The notes: generated by a model not told the origin, from the letters alone. Counted from the first letter of the stretch, positions 8,738 to 18,217 are shown. The stretch: 64,000 nucleotides of DNA from Paracoccus luteus (GCF_004522155.1 NZ_SDEA01000001.1:537393-601392), one strand, 5' to 3'. Numbers and translations are program-made.

Positions 8738-8808
8738 AAGAGACTGGGCCGAAGCCTATCCCAGTTGTCACCTTCGTCCGTGGCGCGGGACCGATCCGGA
8801 CGAAATAA
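8698..8808 (+). CDS. Possible proline-rich small ORF
   Basis: 36 codons, ATG to TAA, preceded by GAGGCGAG, a reasonable ribosome site. The peptide starts MSESSNTPVPQKPQETGPKP and ends in a glycine/arginine/lysine tail. Codon choice is as AT-tolerant as in the opposing membrane-protein gene, so both belong to the same foreign stretch. It overlaps the 5' end of that gene's GTG form head to head, but not its ATG form at 8674. It may be real or chance; coding conservation is the only test. Confidence 0.35.
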   Translation: MSESSNTPVPQKPQETGPKPIPVVTFVRGAGPIRTK

Positions 8809-8831
8809 GTGCGGTAAAACGACTGTGTTTG

Positions 8832-10097
8832 TCACCCCGCCACCCCCGCCGTCTCCAGCACCGCGCTCAACAGCACGTCCGCCCCCGCACTCGCCCACTC
8901 CGGCGTGATCTCCTCGGCCTCGTTATGCGACAGCCCGTCCACGCAGGGGCACATGATCATCACCGTGGGCGCGACCTGGTTGATCCAGCAGGCGTCGTGG
9001 CCGGCGCCTGACACGATGTCCATGTACGAATAGCCCAGCCGGTCCGCGGCGTCGCGAACCCGGGCGACCAAGGTTTCGTCGAAGGCGGGCGGGTCGAACT
9101 GGCCGACGATCCGGGACGCGAACTCGCATCCCAGCGCCTCGCACAGGACGGGGGCGCGGTCCATCAGCTCGTCCACCATCCCGGTCAGCGTGGGCAGCAG
9201 GTGGCTGCGGAAATCGACCGTGAAGACAACCTTTTCCGGGATCACGTTGCGGCTGTTCGGATAGACGTCGATGTGGCCGATGGCGCCGACGGCGGCGGGC
9301 TGGTGCCGCATCGCGATCTCGTGGACCAGCTCGGTGATCTGCGCGAGGCCCCGGCCCGCGTTGCGGCGCATCCGCATGGGGGTCGATCCGGTGTGCTGGC
9401 CCTTGCCGGTCACGGTGATCTCGATCCAGCGCAGGCCCTGGCCGTGGGTCACGACGCCGATCTGGCGGTTCTCGGCCTCAAGGATGGGGCCCTGTTCGAT
9501 GTGATATTCGAACATCGCGTGGATCGGGCGGCCGCCGACGGGCTGGTCGCCGCGCCAGCCGATGCGGTCCAGTTCCTCGCCGAAGCGCTTGCCCTGCGCG
9601 TCCTCGCGGCTGTTGGCGAAATCCTCGTCCAGCACGCCCGCGAACACGCCCGAGGCCAGCATCGCGGGCGCAAAGCGCGAGCCTTCCTCGTTGGTCCAGT
9701 TCACCACCACGATGGGGCGGGCGGGCGTGATCCCCATGTCGCGGATGGTCCGCACCACCTCCAGCCCCGACAGCACGCCCAGCACGCCGTCGTACTTGCC
9801 GCCGGTGGGCTGGGTATCCAGGTGGCTGCCGATATAGACCGGGTCGGCGCCGGGGTCCGCGCCTTCCAGCCGCATGAACATGTTGCCTAGGCGGTCCACC
9901 TGCATGGTCATGCCGGCGTCCTCGCACCAGCGCCGGAACAGGCCGCGGCCCTCGGCGTCGGCGTCGGTCAGGGTCTGGCGGTTGTTGCCGCCCGCGATGC
10001 CCGGCCCGATGCGGGCCATCTGCATCAGCGACTCCCACAGCCGTTCGCCGTTCACGCGCATGTTGTCGGCCGCAGCCGCCCCGCTGGCGCTGGTCAT
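8832..10097 (-). CDS. M20-family amidase: N-carbamoyl-beta-alanine/allantoate amidohydrolase
   Basis: 421 aa. Motifs of the M20 carbamoylase/allantoate amidohydrolase group are in order: GSHLDTQPTGGKYDG (metal ligands H and D, near 91), WTNEEGSRFAP, HIEQGP, GQHTGSTPMR in the dimerisation region and GAGHDACW near the end. It hydrolyses the carbamoyl group of N-carbamoyl-beta-alanine, yielding beta-alanine, CO2 and ammonia. The role follows from its position between dihydropyrimidinase and a beta-alanine-type transaminase; allantoate or N-carbamoyl-L-amino acids are alternatives. Confidence 0.88.
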   Translation of the reverse strand: MTSASGAAAADNMRVNGERLWESLMQMARIGPGIAGGNNRQTLTDADAEGRGLFRRWCEDAGMTMQVDRLGNMFMRLEGADPGADPVYIGSHLDTQPTGGKYDGVLGVLSGLEVVRTIRDMGITPARPIVVVNWTNEEGSRFAPAMLASGVFAGVLDEDFANSREDAQGKRFGEELDRIGWRGDQPVGGRPIHAMFEYHIEQGPILEAENRQIGVVTHGQGLRWIEITVTGKGQHTGSTPMRMRRNAGRGLAQITELVHEIAMRHQPAAVGAIGHIDVYPNSRNVIPEKVVFTVDFRSHLLPTLTGMVDELMDRAPVLCEALGCEFASRIVGQFDPPAFDETLVARVRDAADRLGYSYMDIVSGAGHDACWINQVAPTVMIMCPCVDGLSHNEAEEITPEWASAGADVLLSAVLETAGVAG

Positions 10098-10186
10098 GTC
10101 CCTCGTCTCCCTGTCGCGCCGCGCCGCCCTTCGTCGGGGCGGTCGGGCCGTTGTTCGGTCAGCCGGCCACGGCCTGCCGTGTCGGT

Positions 10187-10212
10187 CCGGCCCGGCCTGC
10201 CGGTCGGGCCGG
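10187..10212 (-). terminator. Hairpin after the transaminase gene
   Basis: An eight-base perfect stem (CCGGCCCG/CGGGCCGG) with a ten-base loop lies just past the stop of the transaminase gene. There is no T tract, so it may act as an attenuator or mRNA stabiliser within the operon rather than a full terminator. Confidence 0.4.
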
Positions 10213-10217
10213 TCGTG

Positions 10218-11543
10218 TCATGCCGCGGCCTTCAGCACCTGCCCAAGCGTGCCGATCAGTTCGTCGATCTGCGCCTCGCTGATGATCAGGGGCGGCGACA
10301 TGGCGATGATGTCGCCGGTCACGCGGATCATGATCCCCGCCTCGAACGCGCGGACGAAGGCGTCGAACGCGCGTTTTCCGGGCTGTCCGTCGATGGGCGC
10401 CAGCTCGACCGCGCCGATCAGCCCCATGTTCCGGATGTCCACGACATGCGGATGGTCGGCCAGTCCGTGGATGGCGTTCTCCCAATGCTTTTCCAGTTTG
10501 GCCGCGCGGGTCAGCAGCCCCTCGTCGGCATAGGTGTCCAGCGTGGCGATGCCCGCGGCCGACGACACCGGGTTGCCCGAATAGGTATAGCCGTGGAACA
10601 GTTCGATCACATGATCCGGCCCCGACATGAAGGCGTCGTGGATCGCGCTTGACGCCAGCACCGCGCCCATCGGGATCACGCCGTTGGTCAGGCCCTTTGC
10701 GCAGGTGATCATGTCCGGGGTCACGCCGAAATGCTGCGCCGCAAAGGGGCTGCCGAGGCGGCCGAAGCCGGTGATGACCTCGTCGAAGATCAAGAGGATG
10801 CCGTGCTTGCGCGTGATCTCGCGCAGGCGTTCCAGATAGCCCCTGGGCGGCAGCAGGACGCCGGTGGACCCGGCCATCGGTTCCACGATCACGGCGGCGA
10901 TGGTGTCGGCGCCGTGCAGCGCGACGATGCGTTCCAGATCGTCGGCCAGATGCGCGCCGTGCTGCGGCTGGCCGCGGGTCATGCGGTTTTCCGGCAGATG
11001 CGTGTGGGGCAGGTGGTCCACGCCCGACAGCGCGGTGCCGAAATACCGGCGGTTGTTGACGATGCCGCCGACCGAGATCCCGCCGAAGCCCACGCCGTGA
11101 TAGCCGCGCTCGCGCCCGATCAGGCGGGTGCGCTGGCCCTCGCCCCGCGCGCGGTGATAGGCCAGCGCGATCTTCAGCGCCGTATCCACCGCCTCCGACC
11201 CCGAGTTGCAGTAGAACACATGGTCGATCCCGTCGGGGGCGATGTCCACGATGCGGTTGGCCAGCTCGAACGCGGTCGGGTGACCCATCTGGAAGGCGGG
11301 CGCATAATCCAGCGTGCCCACCATCTCGCTGACGGCCTGGGTGATGCGCGGGCGGCAGTGGCCCGCGTTGCAGCACCACAAGCCCGCGGTGCCGTCCAGC
11401 ACCTGCTGGCCGTCGGCGGCGGTATAGTGCATGTCCTTGGCCGACACCAGCATGCGCGGCTGCGCCTTGAACTGCCGGTTCGAGGTGAAGGGCATCCAGA
11501 AGGCCCGCAGGTCGTTCGGTGCCGGTTTGCGATCCAGGGCCAT
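10218..11543 (-). CDS. Omega-amino acid (beta-alanine)-pyruvate transaminase
   Basis: 441 aa class III aminotransferase. It opens with the family-typical AFWMPFTSNRQFKAQPRML. The PLP-phosphate region is NSGSEAVDTALKIA (near 113), the aspartate pair lies in IFDEVITGFGR, and the Schiff-base lysine is in CAKGLTNGVIPMGA (near 288). It moves the amino group of beta-alanine to pyruvate, giving malonate semialdehyde and alanine, the last step of pyrimidine-derived beta-alanine use. It is first in the minus-strand operon, immediately behind the RutR-like operator. Confidence 0.9.
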   Translation of the reverse strand: MALDRKPAPNDLRAFWMPFTSNRQFKAQPRMLVSAKDMHYTAADGQQVLDGTAGLWCCNAGHCRPRITQAVSEMVGTLDYAPAFQMGHPTAFELANRIVDIAPDGIDHVFYCNSGSEAVDTALKIALAYHRARGEGQRTRLIGRERGYHGVGFGGISVGGIVNNRRYFGTALSGVDHLPHTHLPENRMTRGQPQHGAHLADDLERIVALHGADTIAAVIVEPMAGSTGVLLPPRGYLERLREITRKHGILLIFDEVITGFGRLGSPFAAQHFGVTPDMITCAKGLTNGVIPMGAVLASSAIHDAFMSGPDHVIELFHGYTYSGNPVSSAAGIATLDTYADEGLLTRAAKLEKHWENAIHGLADHPHVVDIRNMGLIGAVELAPIDGQPGKRAFDAFVRAFEAGIMIRVTGDIIAMSPPLIISEAQIDELIGTLGQVLKAAA

Positions 11544-11593
11544 GCGCTGTCCTTCCGATGGCGTCGCCGGCCGGAAGCCCGGCCGGCAAATTC

Positions 11594-11609
11594 TTGACCA
11601 AATGGTCAG
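11594..11609. promoter_or_regulatory. RutR-like operator
   Basis: TTGACCAAATGGTCAG matches the RutR consensus TTGACCA-NN-TGGTCAA at every fixed base except the last. It lies between the divergent transaminase and TetR genes, 51 bases before the former and 69 before the latter. It could repress both, with release by uracil or thymine as in E. coli RutR. The match is seen directly; the ligand is inferred. Confidence 0.85.
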
Positions 11610-11677
11610 ATGAACGCTAGCACGGGCCGGTATGCAGTCAAGCGGGCGCGATCCTCGCGCGGCGACAGGGAAGCGTC

Positions 11678-12298
11678 ATGCCCGATCCGGATGCTCAGCG
11701 ATCCCGCATCCAGACCCGCAACCGGCAGGCGATCCTGGACGCCGCGCTGGACGCGTTTTCCGGCCACGGCTATGCCGGCGTCACCATCGACCGCATCGCC
11801 GAGGGGGCGGGCCTGTCCAAGCCCAACGTGCTGTATTACTTCGCCTCGAAAGAGGCGATCCACCAGGCGCTGCTGGACGGGCTGCTGGACCTGTGGCTGG
11901 CGCCGCTGCGCGACATGGACCCCCGCGGCCAGCCGCTGGACGAGATCCTGGCCTATGTCGCCCGCAAGCTGGACCTGTCGCGCCGCTTTCCCCGCGAAAG
12001 CCGCCTGTTCGCGCACGAGATCCTGCAGGGCGCGCCGCATCTCGGCCCGGTGCTGGGGGGCGATCTGGCGGCCCTGGTGGCCGACAAGGCCGCGCTGGTC
12101 GCTGCTTGGGTCGCGCAGGGCCGGCTGGCGGCGGTCGATCCGCATCACCTGATCATGTCGATCTGGGCGCTGACCCAGCATTACGCCGACTTTGACCTGC
12201 AGGTGCGGGCGGTGCTTGGCCCCGGCCACGACCCCTATGCCGAGGCGGGGAGGTTCCTGGACGGCCTCTATCGCCGGCTGCTGACGCCGCCCGGCTGA
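11678..12298 (+). CDS. TetR-family regulator, RutR-like
   Basis: 206 aa. The HTH spans residues 15-60 (AILDAALDAFSGHGYAGVTI, then GLSKPNVLYYFASKE). The C-terminal part has the YcdC/RutR-type signature ESRLFAHEILQGAPHL. In E. coli this family binds uracil or thymine and releases its operator. Divergence from the pyrimidine-type operon and the RutR box between them support the same logic here. The ATG at 11678 is preceded by AGGGAAGCGTC. Confidence 0.87.
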   Translation: MPDPDAQRSRIQTRNRQAILDAALDAFSGHGYAGVTIDRIAEGAGLSKPNVLYYFASKEAIHQALLDGLLDLWLAPLRDMDPRGQPLDEILAYVARKLDLSRRFPRESRLFAHEILQGAPHLGPVLGGDLAALVADKAALVAAWVAQGRLAAVDPHHLIMSIWALTQHYADFDLQVRAVLGPGHDPYAEAGRFLDGLYRRLLTPPG

Positions 12299-12440
12299 CT
12301 GCCTGAAAATCGGGCAGCGCAGGGCCGTTCCCTTGCCCGCGCCGACCTTTCGGGAACTATTCGCGCCGCCCGTCATTCACGCCCTTGTCAACCTGACGGC
12401 GCCGGCGCAGATACACGCGCGGTGCAACATGAGGCACATG

Positions 12441-14384
12441 ATGACCGAGCCTGTCGCGGACCCGCGCGGCACCGATGCCGGACGACAGACCTCGCCCGCC
12501 ACCCCGCACACCGACGCCCACCCACACGCCGATGCGACCCCCGGCCTCGCGCTGATCCTGTCCACGCTGGGGGTGGTCTATGGCGACATCGGCACCTCGC
12601 CGCTGTATGCGCTGCGCGAATCGCTGCGCCACGCGCACGAACACGACATGGCGGAAACCGCCGTGATCGGGATTGTGTCGATGCTGTTCTGGACGGTCGT
12701 GCTGATCGTCACCCTGAAATACGTCGTGCTGATCCTGCGCGCCGACAACAACGGCGAGGGGGGCACCCTGTCGCTGGTCGCCAAGGCCCAGGGCGCGCTG
12801 CACCGCCGGACGTGGTGGCTGTATCTGATCGGGATCGTCGGCGTGTCGCTGTTCTTTGGCGATGCGATCATCACCCCCGCCATGTCGGTCCTGTCCGCGG
12901 TCGAGGGGATGGAGCTTGTCTTTCTCGGCTTTGGCGACTGGGTGGTGCCGGTCACGCTGGTGATCGTCATCGCGCTGTTCTGGGTCCAGCGGTCGGGGAC
13001 CGAGGCGGTGTCGCGCCTTTTCGGGCCGATCATGCTGGTCTGGTTCCTGACGATGGCGGCGCTTGGCGCGCTGCACCTGTTCGACGACGCCCGCATCCTG
13101 CAGGCGCTGAACCCGCTGCGGGCGGCGGGCTTTGTCGCCGAGAACGGGTTCGGCGCGCTGCCGGTCATGGGCTCGGTCTTTCTGGCGGTGACCGGGGCCG
13201 AGGCGCTTTATGCCGACATGGGCCATTTCGGCCGCAAGCCGGTCCGCATCTCGTGGCTGGCGCTGGTGTTTCCGGCGCTGACGATCAGCTATATGGGGCA
13301 GGGGGCGATGGTGCTGTCGCATCCCGAAACGGCGGCCAACCCCTTTTTCCTGCTGGCGCCGTCATGGTTCACGCTGCCGCTGGTGGTGCTGGCGACGGCG
13401 GCGACGGTGATCGCCAGCCAGGCGGTGATCTCGGGCGCGTTCTCGGTCGCGCAGCAGGCGGTTCAGCTGGGGCTGCTGCCGCGGCTGGAAATCCAGCACA
13501 CGTCCGACAAGCAGCTGGGGCAGGTCTATCTGCCCAAGGTCAACACGATCCTGATGTTCGGCGTCTGCGCGCTGGTGCTGTCCTTCGGGTCGTCGGCGCG
13601 GCTGGCCAGCGCCTATGGGATTGCGGTGACCGGCGACATGGTCATCACCTCGATCCTGGCGATCATCGTGTTCCGCTATGCGTGGAAATGGCGCTGGATC
13701 AGCGTGCTGGCGATCATGCTGCCGGTGCTGGCGATCGAGGTGGTGTTCCTTTACGCCAACATCCTCAAGACGCTGGACGGCGGCTATATCCCGCTGATGT
13801 TCGCGGCGGTGGTCATCACCTTCATGGTGGTGTGGGTCAAAGGCACGCAGAGACTGCAGCAAAAGCTGTCGGCCGAAAGCGTCAGGCTGGATTTCCTGGC
13901 GGGCAAGCTGACCGACAGCCCGCCGGTGATCGTGCCGGGCACCGCCGTGTTCCTGACCGCCGACCCGGAACTTGCGCCGCCCGCGCTGCTGCACAACCTG
14001 AAACACAACCGCGTGCTGCATGAACGCAACTATGTGGTCAAGGTCGAGGTCGCGACGACCCCCCGTGTCCCCGACGACCAGCGCCTGCGGCTTGAGGCGC
14101 TTGGCCCGCGGTTCTTCCGCATCTGGCTGCGCTTTGGCTATATGGAACAGCCGAACGTGCCCCGCGCGCTGGCGAATGCCAAGGCGATGGGCCACAAGTT
14201 CGACATCATGGCGACGTCGTATTTCCTGAACCGGCGTTCGCTGCGGGTGGGCAAGGGGCGGCTGCTGCCCTTGTGGGCGGCGCGGCTTTACGCGGGCATG
14301 TATCGTTCGGCTTCGGAACCGACCAACTTCTATCGCCTGCCGTCCAACCGGGTGGTCGAACTGGGGCAGCAGATCAACATCTGA
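12441..14384 (+). CDS. kup: Kup-type potassium transporter
   Basis: 647 aa. It shows the Kup N-terminal signature LGVVYGDIGTSPLYALRES, then NNGEGGTLSLVAKA, and about twelve membrane segments up to residue 460. A cytoplasmic C-terminal domain follows (GTAVFLTADPELAPPALLHN). Family members import K+ by proton symport. The second ATG of an adjacent pair is chosen because GAGG lies six bases before it. The frame is open upstream, but that part is not family-like. Confidence 0.93.
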   Translation: MTEPVADPRGTDAGRQTSPATPHTDAHPHADATPGLALILSTLGVVYGDIGTSPLYALRESLRHAHEHDMAETAVIGIVSMLFWTVVLIVTLKYVVLILRADNNGEGGTLSLVAKAQGALHRRTWWLYLIGIVGVSLFFGDAIITPAMSVLSAVEGMELVFLGFGDWVVPVTLVIVIALFWVQRSGTEAVSRLFGPIMLVWFLTMAALGALHLFDDARILQALNPLRAAGFVAENGFGALPVMGSVFLAVTGAEALYADMGHFGRKPVRISWLALVFPALTISYMGQGAMVLSHPETAANPFFLLAPSWFTLPLVVLATAATVIASQAVISGAFSVAQQAVQLGLLPRLEIQHTSDKQLGQVYLPKVNTILMFGVCALVLSFGSSARLASAYGIAVTGDMVITSILAIIVFRYAWKWRWISVLAIMLPVLAIEVVFLYANILKTLDGGYIPLMFAAVVITFMVVWVKGTQRLQQKLSAESVRLDFLAGKLTDSPPVIVPGTAVFLTADPELAPPALLHNLKHNRVLHERNYVVKVEVATTPRVPDDQRLRLEALGPRFFRIWLRFGYMEQPNVPRALANAKAMGHKFDIMATSYFLNRRSLRVGKGRLLPLWAARLYAGMYRSASEPTNFYRLPSNRVVELGQQINI

Positions 14385-14388
14385 GACG

Positions 14389-14412
14389 CCGGGGCGGGGC
14401 GCGCCGCCCCGG
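14389..14412. terminator. Convergent hairpin between kup and MATE genes
   Basis: A perfect nine-base stem (CCGGGGCGG/CCGCCCCGG) with loop GGCGCG fills almost the whole 28-base gap between two converging genes. No T tract follows on either strand. It is probably a shared bidirectional stop or transcript-end stabiliser. Confidence 0.55.
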
Positions 14413-15762
14413 TCAGACCAGCGCGGTGATGCGGCGGCGGCGCCAGACCAGCAGATACCACGCCCCCTGTCCGACCAGCAGCGCGGCAAAGTTGGCGACA
14501 TAAGCCCACCAGATGCCCTGCAATCCGAAGGTGCGCGACAGGAACACCGCCAGCGGCAGCTCGACCAGCAGGACGCAGCCCATCGCGATCAGCATCGGCG
14601 CGATGACCGTGCCGGACGCGCGCATGATCCCCGAAAAGATCGTGCCGGCCCCGAACAGCAGCGCCGACCAGCTGACGATGTGCAGCAGGTGCTGGGCCAA
14701 ATCCACGACCTCGGGTTCGGACAGGAACAGCGACACCACGGGGCGCGAGAACAGATAGACCAGCGCGACCAGCCCGCCGGTCAGCGCCAGGTTCATCGCC
14801 ATCGCCGTGCGCAGCACCGCCCCCAGCCGGTGCGAATGTCCCGCGCCGATGGCCTGCGCGCCAAAGATCGACGCGGCGATGGCGATCGACAGCGCCGGGA
14901 ACTGCGCATAGGCCTGCACCTGGCTGACCGCGCCGTAAGCCGCCGTCGCGTCCGAGCCGAAGCGGTTGATCAGCCCCACGATCACCAGCCCCGACAGCGA
15001 TCCGACGACCAGCTGCGCCCCCGTCGGCAACCCGATCCTCAGCACGGTCTTCAACAGCGACGGATCGGGCACCAGCGCCGCCAGCAGCGCCCGCCCCGGC
15101 GCCAGCGGATGGGACCGGGCGCGCAGCCACAGCGCCAGCACCACCAGCCCCGCGGCCTGCGCGATGCCCGCGGACCAGGCCGCGGCGGCGACGCCCATCC
15201 CCAGCTGCGCCACCATGACGACCGTCATCACGCCCGACACGACAGTCGCCACCGCCTGCACCACCAGCGGCCGGACCGAATCGCCGGTGCCGCGCAGCAG
15301 CGCGCCCGCGACGATGAACAGGAACAGCACCGGCATCGTGGCGAACGCCGCGCGGGCATAGGTCACGGCCGCCGCCATGATGTCGGGCGGCGTGCCCATC
15401 AGCCGCAGGATCGCGGGCGCGGCCAGCCAGCCGCCGCCGCCGATGACCAGCGCCAGCCCCAGCGTGACGCCGATGGCCGTCCCGCCGATGCGCTGCACAA
15501 GGTCGATCTTGCGCGCGCCCCAGGCCTGCCCGATCAGCACGCTGGCCCCCGAGGTCACGCCGATCAGGAAGGCAATGAAGAAGAACGCCAGCGGCATGAA
15601 GGTCGCCATCGCCGCCAGCGCGCCCGTCCCCAGCATCCGTCCGACCACGATGGCGTTGATCGTCATCGACAGCGATTGCAGGATGTTCTGCCCGATCAGC
15701 GGCAGCAGAAAGACCAGAAAGGCGCGCCACAGCGGGCCGGTGTAAAGCTGCGTTCTGGGCAT
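14413..15762 (-). CDS. MATE-family efflux transporter
   Basis: 449 aa with about twelve membrane segments in two homologous halves. It opens PLWRAFLVFLLPLIGQNILQ and contains VTSGASVLIGQAWGARK, a typical MatE repeat, with the second copy FGAQAIGAGHSHRLG near residue 292. It belongs to the NorM/DinF-type multidrug and toxin exporters, driven by Na+ or H+. The substrate is unknown. It is separated from the sugar operon by a small gap with a hairpin. Confidence 0.9.
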   Translation of the reverse strand: MPRTQLYTGPLWRAFLVFLLPLIGQNILQSLSMTINAIVVGRMLGTGALAAMATFMPLAFFFIAFLIGVTSGASVLIGQAWGARKIDLVQRIGGTAIGVTLGLALVIGGGGWLAAPAILRLMGTPPDIMAAAVTYARAAFATMPVLFLFIVAGALLRGTGDSVRPLVVQAVATVVSGVMTVVMVAQLGMGVAAAAWSAGIAQAAGLVVLALWLRARSHPLAPGRALLAALVPDPSLLKTVLRIGLPTGAQLVVGSLSGLVIVGLINRFGSDATAAYGAVSQVQAYAQFPALSIAIAASIFGAQAIGAGHSHRLGAVLRTAMAMNLALTGGLVALVYLFSRPVVSLFLSEPEVVDLAQHLLHIVSWSALLFGAGTIFSGIMRASGTVIAPMLIAMGCVLLVELPLAVFLSRTFGLQGIWWAYVANFAALLVGQGAWYLLVWRRRRITALV

Positions 15763-15789
15763 CGGCGATCTTTCGGCTGGGGCGGTCTG

Positions 15790-15807
15790 CCCGGTCTGCG
15801 GACCGGG
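15790..15807 (-). terminator. Hairpin after the colitose operon
   Basis: CCCGGTC-TGCG-GACCGGG forms a seven-base perfect stem with a tetraloop, 39 bases past the stop of the last sugar-nucleotide gene. No T tract is visible, so it is only a candidate terminator or 3' stabiliser. Confidence 0.4.
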
Positions 15808-15845
15808 GGCGGTTCACCGGCACAACCCGGCGGCGGCGCGCGGGT

Positions 15846-16793
15846 TCAGTCCGGTCCCGCGCCACCCGCCCGGCGGGCGCGGCAGGCCGCGACGGCGGCG
15901 GCGACCGACGCCTGCATCTGCGCGGCCGTGGGCGGCACGTAGCCCCATGCGCGCGCGCGGGCCGAGGACATCAGCTTGGCGCGCATCCCCTCGGGCCGGG
16001 ACAGATCGTGGGTGAACCGGCCGCCCCAGTCCGCCGCGCGGGCGACCATCGCGTAATAGTCGTTGACCGAGCGATCCTCGTCCGCCCCCACGTTCAGCAG
16101 CGGCGGCAGGTCGGCCAGCCGCGGCAGGGCCGACAGGATGAACCGGGCAAGGTGGTCCGCGTCCATGAACTCGCGCCGCGCCGTGCCGCTGCCCCAGATC
16201 TCGACCACATCGCGCCCCGCGTCCTGCGCGTCCACGACCTTGGTGATCGCCGCCGCCAGCAGATGCGCCGACGCCGCGCCGAAGTGGTCGCGCGTGCCGA
16301 ACAGATTGCAGGGGATCAGGGTGCGATAGGCGACGCCCGCCCGCCGCGACAGATATTCGCACAGCCGCGCGCCGGTGATCTTGGCCAGCGCATAGCCCTC
16401 GTTCGTGGGCTCAAGCGGCGCGGCCAGGATGTCGCCCTCGACCAGCGGCTGGCGGTGGTCGCGCGGATACATGCAGGACGACCCCAGAAACATCAGCCGC
16501 GGGACGCCGGCCCGCGCCGCGCCGTTGATGACGGCGTCGTTGATCCGCAGGTTTTCGGTCAGAAACCCCGCCGGGTCGGCGATGTTGGCGGCGATCCCGC
16601 CCACCCGCGCGGCGGCGTGGATGACGGCATCGACGGGGTTCGCCGCCAGCCAGTCCGCGACCGCCACCCGGTCGGTCAGGTCAAGGTCGGCGCGTGCGGG
16701 CGCCAGCAGCGTCACGCCCGGCGCGACCTGCGGGGCCAGATGCCGGATCGTGGCCCCCAGCATCCCCGATCCGCCGGTCAGCCAAACCCTCAT
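15846..16793 (-). CDS. GDP-L-colitose synthase / GDP-L-fucose synthase family epimerase-reductase
   Basis: 315 aa SDR enzyme. The Rossmann motif TGGSGMLG is at residue 6. GSSCMYPR carries the catalytic Ser and Cys, EGYALAKI the Tyr-x3-Lys pair, and ASAHLLAAAI the histidine matching His179 of E. coli Fcl, so the C5 epimerase residues are kept. With a ColD next to gmd, the likely product is GDP-L-colitose (ColC role) rather than GDP-L-fucose. Sequence alone does not separate the two. The start overlaps the manC stop (ATGA). Confidence 0.85.
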   Translation of the reverse strand: MRVWLTGGSGMLGATIRHLAPQVAPGVTLLAPARADLDLTDRVAVADWLAANPVDAVIHAAARVGGIAANIADPAGFLTENLRINDAVINGAARAGVPRLMFLGSSCMYPRDHRQPLVEGDILAAPLEPTNEGYALAKITGARLCEYLSRRAGVAYRTLIPCNLFGTRDHFGAASAHLLAAAITKVVDAQDAGRDVVEIWGSGTARREFMDADHLARFILSALPRLADLPPLLNVGADEDRSVNDYYAMVARAADWGGRFTHDLSRPEGMRAKLMSSARARAWGYVPPTAAQMQASVAAAVAACRARRAGGAGPD

Positions 16794-18217
16794 GTGCGGG
16801 AATACACGTCTTCATAGCGGATGATGTCGTCCTCGCCCAAGTAAACGCCGGTCTGCACCTCGATCAGCACCATCGGCACCTTGCCGGGGTTCTCCATGCG
16901 GTGGACGGCGCCCAGCGGCACATAGATCGACTGGTTTTCCGTCACCAGCGTCACCGTGTCGTCCACCGTCACCCGCGCGGTGCCGCTGACGACGATCCAG
17001 TGCTCGGACCGGTGGACGTGGCTTTGCAGGCTCAGCGCCGCGCCGGGATGGACGACGATGCGCTTGACCTGAAAGCGGTCGGCCATGACCAGCGTCTCGA
17101 ACCAGCCCCAGGGCCTGTGGTCGCGGCGGAACGTCTCGGCCTGCCGTGCGCCCTTGGATTTCAGCGCCGCCACCGCCTGCTTGACGTCCTGAGCGCGGTC
17201 CATGTCGGCGACCAGCACCGCGTCGTTGGTGGCAACCACCATGACGTTGGACAGGCCGATGCCCACGACCTGCATGTCGTCGTGTTCCGACCGCAGCAGC
17301 ACGTCGCGGCAGTCGATGGCGGTGGACCGCGCGTCCGTCACCACCCCGTCGGGGGCGGGCGCGCCGATCTGGTTCTCGCGCCAGATCGCGTCCCAGCCGC
17401 CCAGATCCGACCAGTGGTCGGCAAAGCGCACCACAGACAGCGCGTCGGATTTCTCCATCACCGCATAGTCGATGGACAGGTCGGGCAGGCCGTTCCACGG
17501 CTCTGGCGCCAGCCGCAGGAACCCAAGGTCGGGCCGCGCCTGATCCAGCGCCGCCTGCACGGGGTCCACGAACTCGGGCGCATGGGCGCGGAACGCCGCG
17601 ATCATGGTCGCCGCGGAAAACAGGAAGATCCCTGCGTTCCACAGGAACCGCCCGTCCGCCAGCATCGCCTGCGCGCGGTCCGCGTCGGGCTTTTCGACGA
17701 ACCGGCGCAGGGGGGCGGGGCCGTCGGTGGCGTCGCCCTCGACCTCAAGCCAGCCATAGCCCGTCTCGGCCCGCGTGGGCTGAATGCCGAAGGTCACGAT
17801 GCGGCCCGCGCGCGCCAGCGGCAGGCCCTGATCGACGGCGCGGCCGAACGCCTCGGCATCGGGGACGACGTGGTCCGAGGGCGCGACCAGCATCACCGCG
17901 TCGGGATCGGTCTGCGCCAGATACAGCGCCGCGGCCAGCACGGCGGGCGCGGTGTTGCGGCCCGCAGGCTCGATCAGGATCGCGGCCGGGTCCAGGGCGA
18001 CCTCGGCCAGCTGTTCGGTCACGATAAAGCGGAAATCGGCGTTGGTCATCACGACGGGCGCGCCATAGCGCGGCCCCGACAGCCGCAGTGCGGACGCCTG
18101 AAACAGCGTGCGCTCCCCGATCAGCGGCGCAAACTGCTTGGGAAACGACTTGCGCGACACGGGCCACAGGCGCGTGCCGCTGCCGCCCGACAACAGGACC
18201 GGCGTGATCTGGTTCAT
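16790..18217 (-). CDS. manC: Mannose-1-phosphate guanylyltransferase / mannose-6-phosphate isomerase
   Basis: 475 aa bifunctional enzyme. The nucleotidyltransferase motif [20 protein letters not shown] is at residue 9 and the FVEKP motif near 175. A C-terminal cupin has the isomerase signature ([20 protein letters not shown], then [13 protein letters not shown]). It makes GDP-mannose, the substrate of Gmd. Its start overlaps the gmd stop and its stop overlaps the next start, so colD-gmd-manC-colC forms a tightly coupled operon. Confidence 0.93.
   Translation of the reverse strand: MNQITPVLLSGGSGTRLWPVSRKSFPKQFAPLIGERTLFQASALRLSGPRYGAPVVMTNADFRFIVTEQLAEVALDPAAILIEPAGRNTAPAVLAAALYLAQTDPDAVMLVAPSDHVVPDAEAFGRAVDQGLPLARAGRIVTFGIQPTRAETGYGWLEVEGDATDGPAPLRRFVEKPDADRAQAMLADGRFLWNAGIFLFSAATMIAAFRAHAPEFVDPVQAALDQARPDLGFLRLAPEPWNGLPDLSIDYAVMEKSDALSVVRFADHWSDLGGWDAIWRENQIGAPAPDGVVTDARSTAIDCRDVLLRSEHDDMQVVGIGLSNVMVVATNDAVLVADMDRAQDVKQAVAALKSKGARQAETFRRDHRPWGWFETLVMADRFQVKRIVVHPGAALSLQSHVHRSEHWIVVSGTARVTVDDTVTLVTENQSIYVPLGAVHRMENPGKVPMVLIEVQTGVYLGEDDIIRYEDVYSRT

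Noticed and set aside
15846..16793. Reading the sugar operon as a plain GDP-L-fucose pathway.
   Set aside because: The first gene is a ColD with histidine at the PLP-lysine position, which diverts the intermediate to 3,6-dideoxy sugars. Fucose would not need it.
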